Below are positions 61,264 to 64,000 of a stretch of 64,000 nt of DNA, in pieces (position 1 is the stretch's first letter; every line of letters starts with the position of its first letter). The notes beneath the pieces were generated by a model. It did no database searches and was not told the origin of the DNA. It saw nothing but the letters and a program-made list of their open reading frames with translations. The position numbers and the translations under genes were made by a program. Source of the stretch: Chitinophaga sancti (GTDB lineage: Bacteria; Bacteroidota; Bacteroidia; Chitinophagales; Chitinophagaceae); contig NZ_CP139972.1 of the NCBI RefSeq assembly GCF_034424315.1, positions 1,922,001 through 1,986,000 on the forward strand, written 5' to 3'.

Positions 61264-63384
61264 ATGGTAAAATATACGTGTCCCATGCACCCGCAGGTGC
61301 TAAAGGACGAGCCGGGCAAATGCCCGCTTTGCGGTATGGCATTGGTTTCAATGGGTAATCCGTCAACTTCTCACGACCATAAAGCAGAACATGGTCATTC
61401 AGAACATACCCATCATAAACATACTGAAGAGAACTTTAATAAACACGCAGGGCATCATACGGGTGATTTCCTGAAACGTTTTTGGGCAAGCCTCGTCATC
61501 ACAGTTCCTATCCTGCTGCTTTCGCACATGATACAGCAATGGCTTGGTTTCAGCATTGCATTTATGGGCGATAAATACGTGTTGCTTGTATTGGGAACAG
61601 CTATCTATATCTATGGTGGCTTGCCATTCTTAAAAGGAATGGCAGGTGAAATAAAAGCCAAAAGCATAGGTATGATGACCCTCGTTGCCATAGCCATATC
61701 CGTTGCCTATATCTATTCGGTAGCTGTTGTTTTCGGTTTGCAGGGGATGGATTTCTTTTGGGAACTAGCAACCCTTATTGATATTATGCTATTGGGGCAT
61801 TGGCTCGAAATGCGTTCCCAAATGGCGGCATCGAGGGCATTGCAGACATTGGTAGCGTTGCTCCCGAACGATGTCACTGTTGAGCGGAACGGTGAAGCCA
61901 TGAAGATAAAGCTCCAAGAACTGCAAAGCGGTGAAACGGTTATCATAAAACCGGGTGAAAAAATTCCTGCTGATGGCTTGGTCGCAGAGGGGCTTTCCTA
62001 TATTAACGAAAGTATGCTCACAGGCGAAAGCGTTCCCGTAAAAAAGGAAAAGGACAGTAAGGTTATCGCAGGGTCTATCAATGGAGATGGAGCATTGAAA
62101 GTTAAGGTAACAGCCATTGGGAAAGACAGCTACCTGAACAGGGTCATTAACCTGGTGCAAGAGGCACAGGCAACCAAATCGGGTACACAGAACCTTGCGG
62201 ACAAGGTAGCAAAATGGCTGACCTTTATTGCCATTGCCGTAGGAGTAGGCACATTCATTTATTGGTTTGCAAATAGTGGCGATACCGCCTTTGCATTGGA
62301 AAGAATGGTAACGGTAATGGTAACAGCCTGTCCGCACGCTTTAGGTGTGGCTATACCGTTGGTAGTTGCTATTTCCACAACACTTTCGGCAACCAATGGT
62401 CTGTTGATACGCAACCGTAACGCATTTGAAATCACAAGGAACATATCAACCGTTATTTTTGACAAAACCGGAACACTCACCAAAGGTTCCCATACCGTAG
62501 AAAAGGTTATCCCGTTGAACAGTGAATACAATGCCGATGAGCTGATACAGTATGCCGCTGCCGTACAGCAAAATTCAGAACACCATATCGCAAAAGGCAT
62601 TATGGCAACCTTAAAGGAAAAGCGCCTTGCCTTATGGAAATCGGAGAATTTTAGCTACATGCAGGGCATCGGTGTGCAAGGTAACGTCAACGGGAAAAGT
62701 GTCATAGCTGCCGGAAAAAACTACTTCAGCGAAAACCACCTTTCGTTACCGGAAATACCAAAGGAAATCAATCAGGATGCCGAAACGGTAAACTTTCTGT
62801 TAATTGAAGATAAAGTAGTCGGGATTATCACCTTGGCAGACAGCATCCGTGAGGGTTCGGAACAAGCAATTGACGAACTCAAAAAAATGGGTATCAAATC
62901 TTTTCTGCTCACAGGCGACAATGAGAGGATTGCAGCTGCAGTAGCCGACAAATTAGGAATGGACGGTTTTTTAGCAAATGTACTTCCGCACAACAAGCAG
63001 GAGAAAGTAAAGGAATTACAGGCAAAAGGTGAAACCGTGGCAATGACAGGCGACGGTGTAAATGATGCGCCTGCACTGGCACAGGCTGACGTGGGCATAG
63101 CCATAGGTTCCGGTACTGACGTGGCTGCCGAAACTGCGGATATCATATTGGTGGACAGCGACCCAAGAGATGTAGTAAAGCTGATTGGCTTTGCTAAACG
63201 TACCTACAAAAAAATGGTGCAAAACCTGATATGGGCAGTTGGTTACAACGTGGTTGCAATTCCGCTTGCGGCAGGCATACTCTATCCGAAATTTATTTTA
63301 AGCCCCGCAATGGGTGCTGTGCTGATGAGTGTAAGCACAATTGTAGTAGCTATCAATGCAAGTCTTCTAAAAATTAATAAATGA
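61264..63384 (+). CDS. copB: Copper-exporting P1B-type ATPase, CopB-like
   Basis: The product has 706 residues. The N-terminus carries a heavy-metal-binding motif, YTCPMHPQVLKDEPGKCPLC, and a His-rich stretch (HDHKAEHGHSEHTHHKH). The membrane metal site is CPH (TACPHALGVAIPL, near residue 355), the mark of CopB-type pumps. The phosphorylation site is DKTGTLT near 400, with TGES in the actuator domain and GDGVNDAP near 595. It moves copper (or silver) out of the cytoplasm at ATP cost. It lies between the HMA-DUF3347 gene and the multicopper oxidase gene. Confidence 0.95.
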   Translation: MVKYTCPMHPQVLKDEPGKCPLCGMALVSMGNPSTSHDHKAEHGHSEHTHHKHTEENFNKHAGHHTGDFLKRFWASLVITVPILLLSHMIQQWLGFSIAFMGDKYVLLVLGTAIYIYGGLPFLKGMAGEIKAKSIGMMTLVAIAISVAYIYSVAVVFGLQGMDFFWELATLIDIMLLGHWLEMRSQMAASRALQTLVALLPNDVTVERNGEAMKIKLQELQSGETVIIKPGEKIPADGLVAEGLSYINESMLTGESVPVKKEKDSKVIAGSINGDGALKVKVTAIGKDSYLNRVINLVQEAQATKSGTQNLADKVAKWLTFIAIAVGVGTFIYWFANSGDTAFALERMVTVMVTACPHALGVAIPLVVAISTTLSATNGLLIRNRNAFEITRNISTVIFDKTGTLTKGSHTVEKVIPLNSEYNADELIQYAAAVQQNSEHHIAKGIMATLKEKRLALWKSENFSYMQGIGVQGNVNGKSVIAAGKNYFSENHLSLPEIPKEINQDAETVNFLLIEDKVVGIITLADSIREGSEQAIDELKKMGIKSFLLTGDNERIAAAVADKLGMDGFLANVLPHNKQEKVKELQAKGETVAMTGDGVNDAPALAQADVGIAIGSGTDVAAETADIILVDSDPRDVVKLIGFAKRTYKKMVQNLIWAVGYNVVAIPLAAGILYPKFILSPAMGAVLMSVSTIVVAINASLLKINK

Positions 63385-63393
63385 GATTTTTAA

Positions 63394-64000
63394 AATGGAT
63401 ATACAAAACCTTTTTCAAAAAAAGCTGCTGCCGATAGTTTTATTGCTTTTAGCAGCACATATTTCTTTTGCACAAAAAGTTGTCCGTTATGACTTGTATG
63501 TAAAAGACACTATCGTAAACTATGCAGGTAAATCAAAAAGGGCTATTGCCTTAAACGGTCAAATACCGATGCCAACGCTCACATTTACAGAGGGCGACAC
63601 AGCCGAGATTGTGGTGCATAACCGGTTAAAGGAAAGTACATCACTGCATTGGCACGGCGTATTTTTACCCAACAAAGAAGATGGCGTACCCTGGCTTACC
63701 CAAAAGCCTATCGAAGCAGGGGCAACCTATACCTATCGTTTTCCAATTATACAAAACGGAACGCATTGGTATCATTCCCATTCTGGTTTGCAGGAGCAGA
63801 TTGGGATGTACGGCAGTTTTATAATGAAAAAGCGGGATGATGATAAAACCCTTAGAAAGGGAATTGATGATTTGCCTACTGTACCCATCATTTTGAGTGA
63901 ATGGACAAATCTCAATCCGAATAACATCAACCGGATGCTACATAATGCCAATGATTGGGCGGCGATTAAAAAGAATGCTACGCAATCTTACGCAGAGGCT
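63394..64000 (+). CDS. Multicopper oxidase (CopA/CueO type), cut by window edge
   Basis: The first 202 residues are visible. A signal peptide (LLPIVLLLLAAHISFAQ) is followed by the first cupredoxin domain: IALNGQIPMPTLTFTEGDTA, the copper ligands in LHWHGVFLPN (near residue 85) and HWYHSHSGLQEQIGMYG (near residue 127). Enzymes of this type oxidise Cu(I) to Cu(II) in the periplasm. It begins 10 bp after the ATPase stop, so it is in the same operon. The C-terminal copper sites lie outside the window. Confidence 0.92.

Noticed and set aside
1..64000. tRNA or rRNA genes
   Set aside because: No cloverleaf with a CCA-ready acceptor and T-loop, and no rRNA signature, was found on either strand; the three-way fold at 3279-3339 lacks tRNA consensus bases.

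Overview
The window comes from a Bacteroidota chromosome, most likely the Chitinophagaceae/Sphingobacteriaceae side of the phylum (inference). The support is a CTnDOT-type integrase, RteC, TraM/N/O/Q, many promoters with the Bacteroidota -7 box TAnnTTTG, and AraC, LysR and copper-resistance proteins of typical Bacteroidota kind. Positions 1 to about 1614 are host chromosome: a membrane protein, a small protein, and a winged-helix gene cut off by an insertion. From about 1615 to the end of the window the DNA is one large, partly decayed integrative conjugative element (ICE). Its right end is not in view.

Layout. 1615-3168: attachment-site core and tyrosine integrase. 3258-9305: structured DNA, SSB, a DUF932 protein and a PRTRC cassette (E, C, a frame-disrupted ORF, B with an amber stop, ThiF-like). 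9540-11125: response regulator fused to a small domain, a structured leader RNA, and two excisionase-like HTH proteins. 11335-21425: cargo (DUF6624, MFS pump, serine hydrolase, two LysR, one AraC, four oxidoreductases) with a second, decayed copy of the RNA plus small ORF inside it. 21515-24450: traQ, traO, traN and a 5'-truncated traM. 24898-27277: YjbR, DUF5131 and an IS3 element. 27692-32892: a three-gene TerB / DUF2791 ATPase / Lhr-like helicase operon, possibly for defence or DNA processing. 33090-36296: MobC/TraG coupling protein and an alcohol dehydrogenase. 36364-42692: an AraC gene split by an IS66 element that itself carries a second IS66. 42789-50122: a fragment of a second traG, then AraC regulators, esterase, SDR, NTF2-like and a second YjbR. 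50506-57279: RteC, a 1797-residue methylase-helicase and DUF1896. 57560-64000: AraC-type regulator, membrane protein and a copper cassette (Cys-rich protein, HMA-DUF3347, CopB-type ATPase, multicopper oxidase).

How it works together. Int and the two HTH proteins would run integration and excision, with RteC as the likely activator. SSB, PRTRC and the methylase-helicase look like maintenance genes. The transfer apparatus seen here is incomplete: traA-L and traP are absent, traM is truncated, and no relaxase or MobB is seen, so self-transfer is doubtful unless the rest lies outside the window.

The two strongest unexplained signals are as follows. First, a long rod-shaped RNA of about 190 nt is present twice with covarying stems, and its closing stem overlaps a terminator, which suggests an attenuator or small RNA. 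Second, a box AAAAGTGACATTTT sits 52-53 bp upstream of the -7 element of five separate promoters, including the one for the TerB/ATPase/helicase operon, which suggests one shared regulon. All statements rest on reading the sequence; no database search was run.
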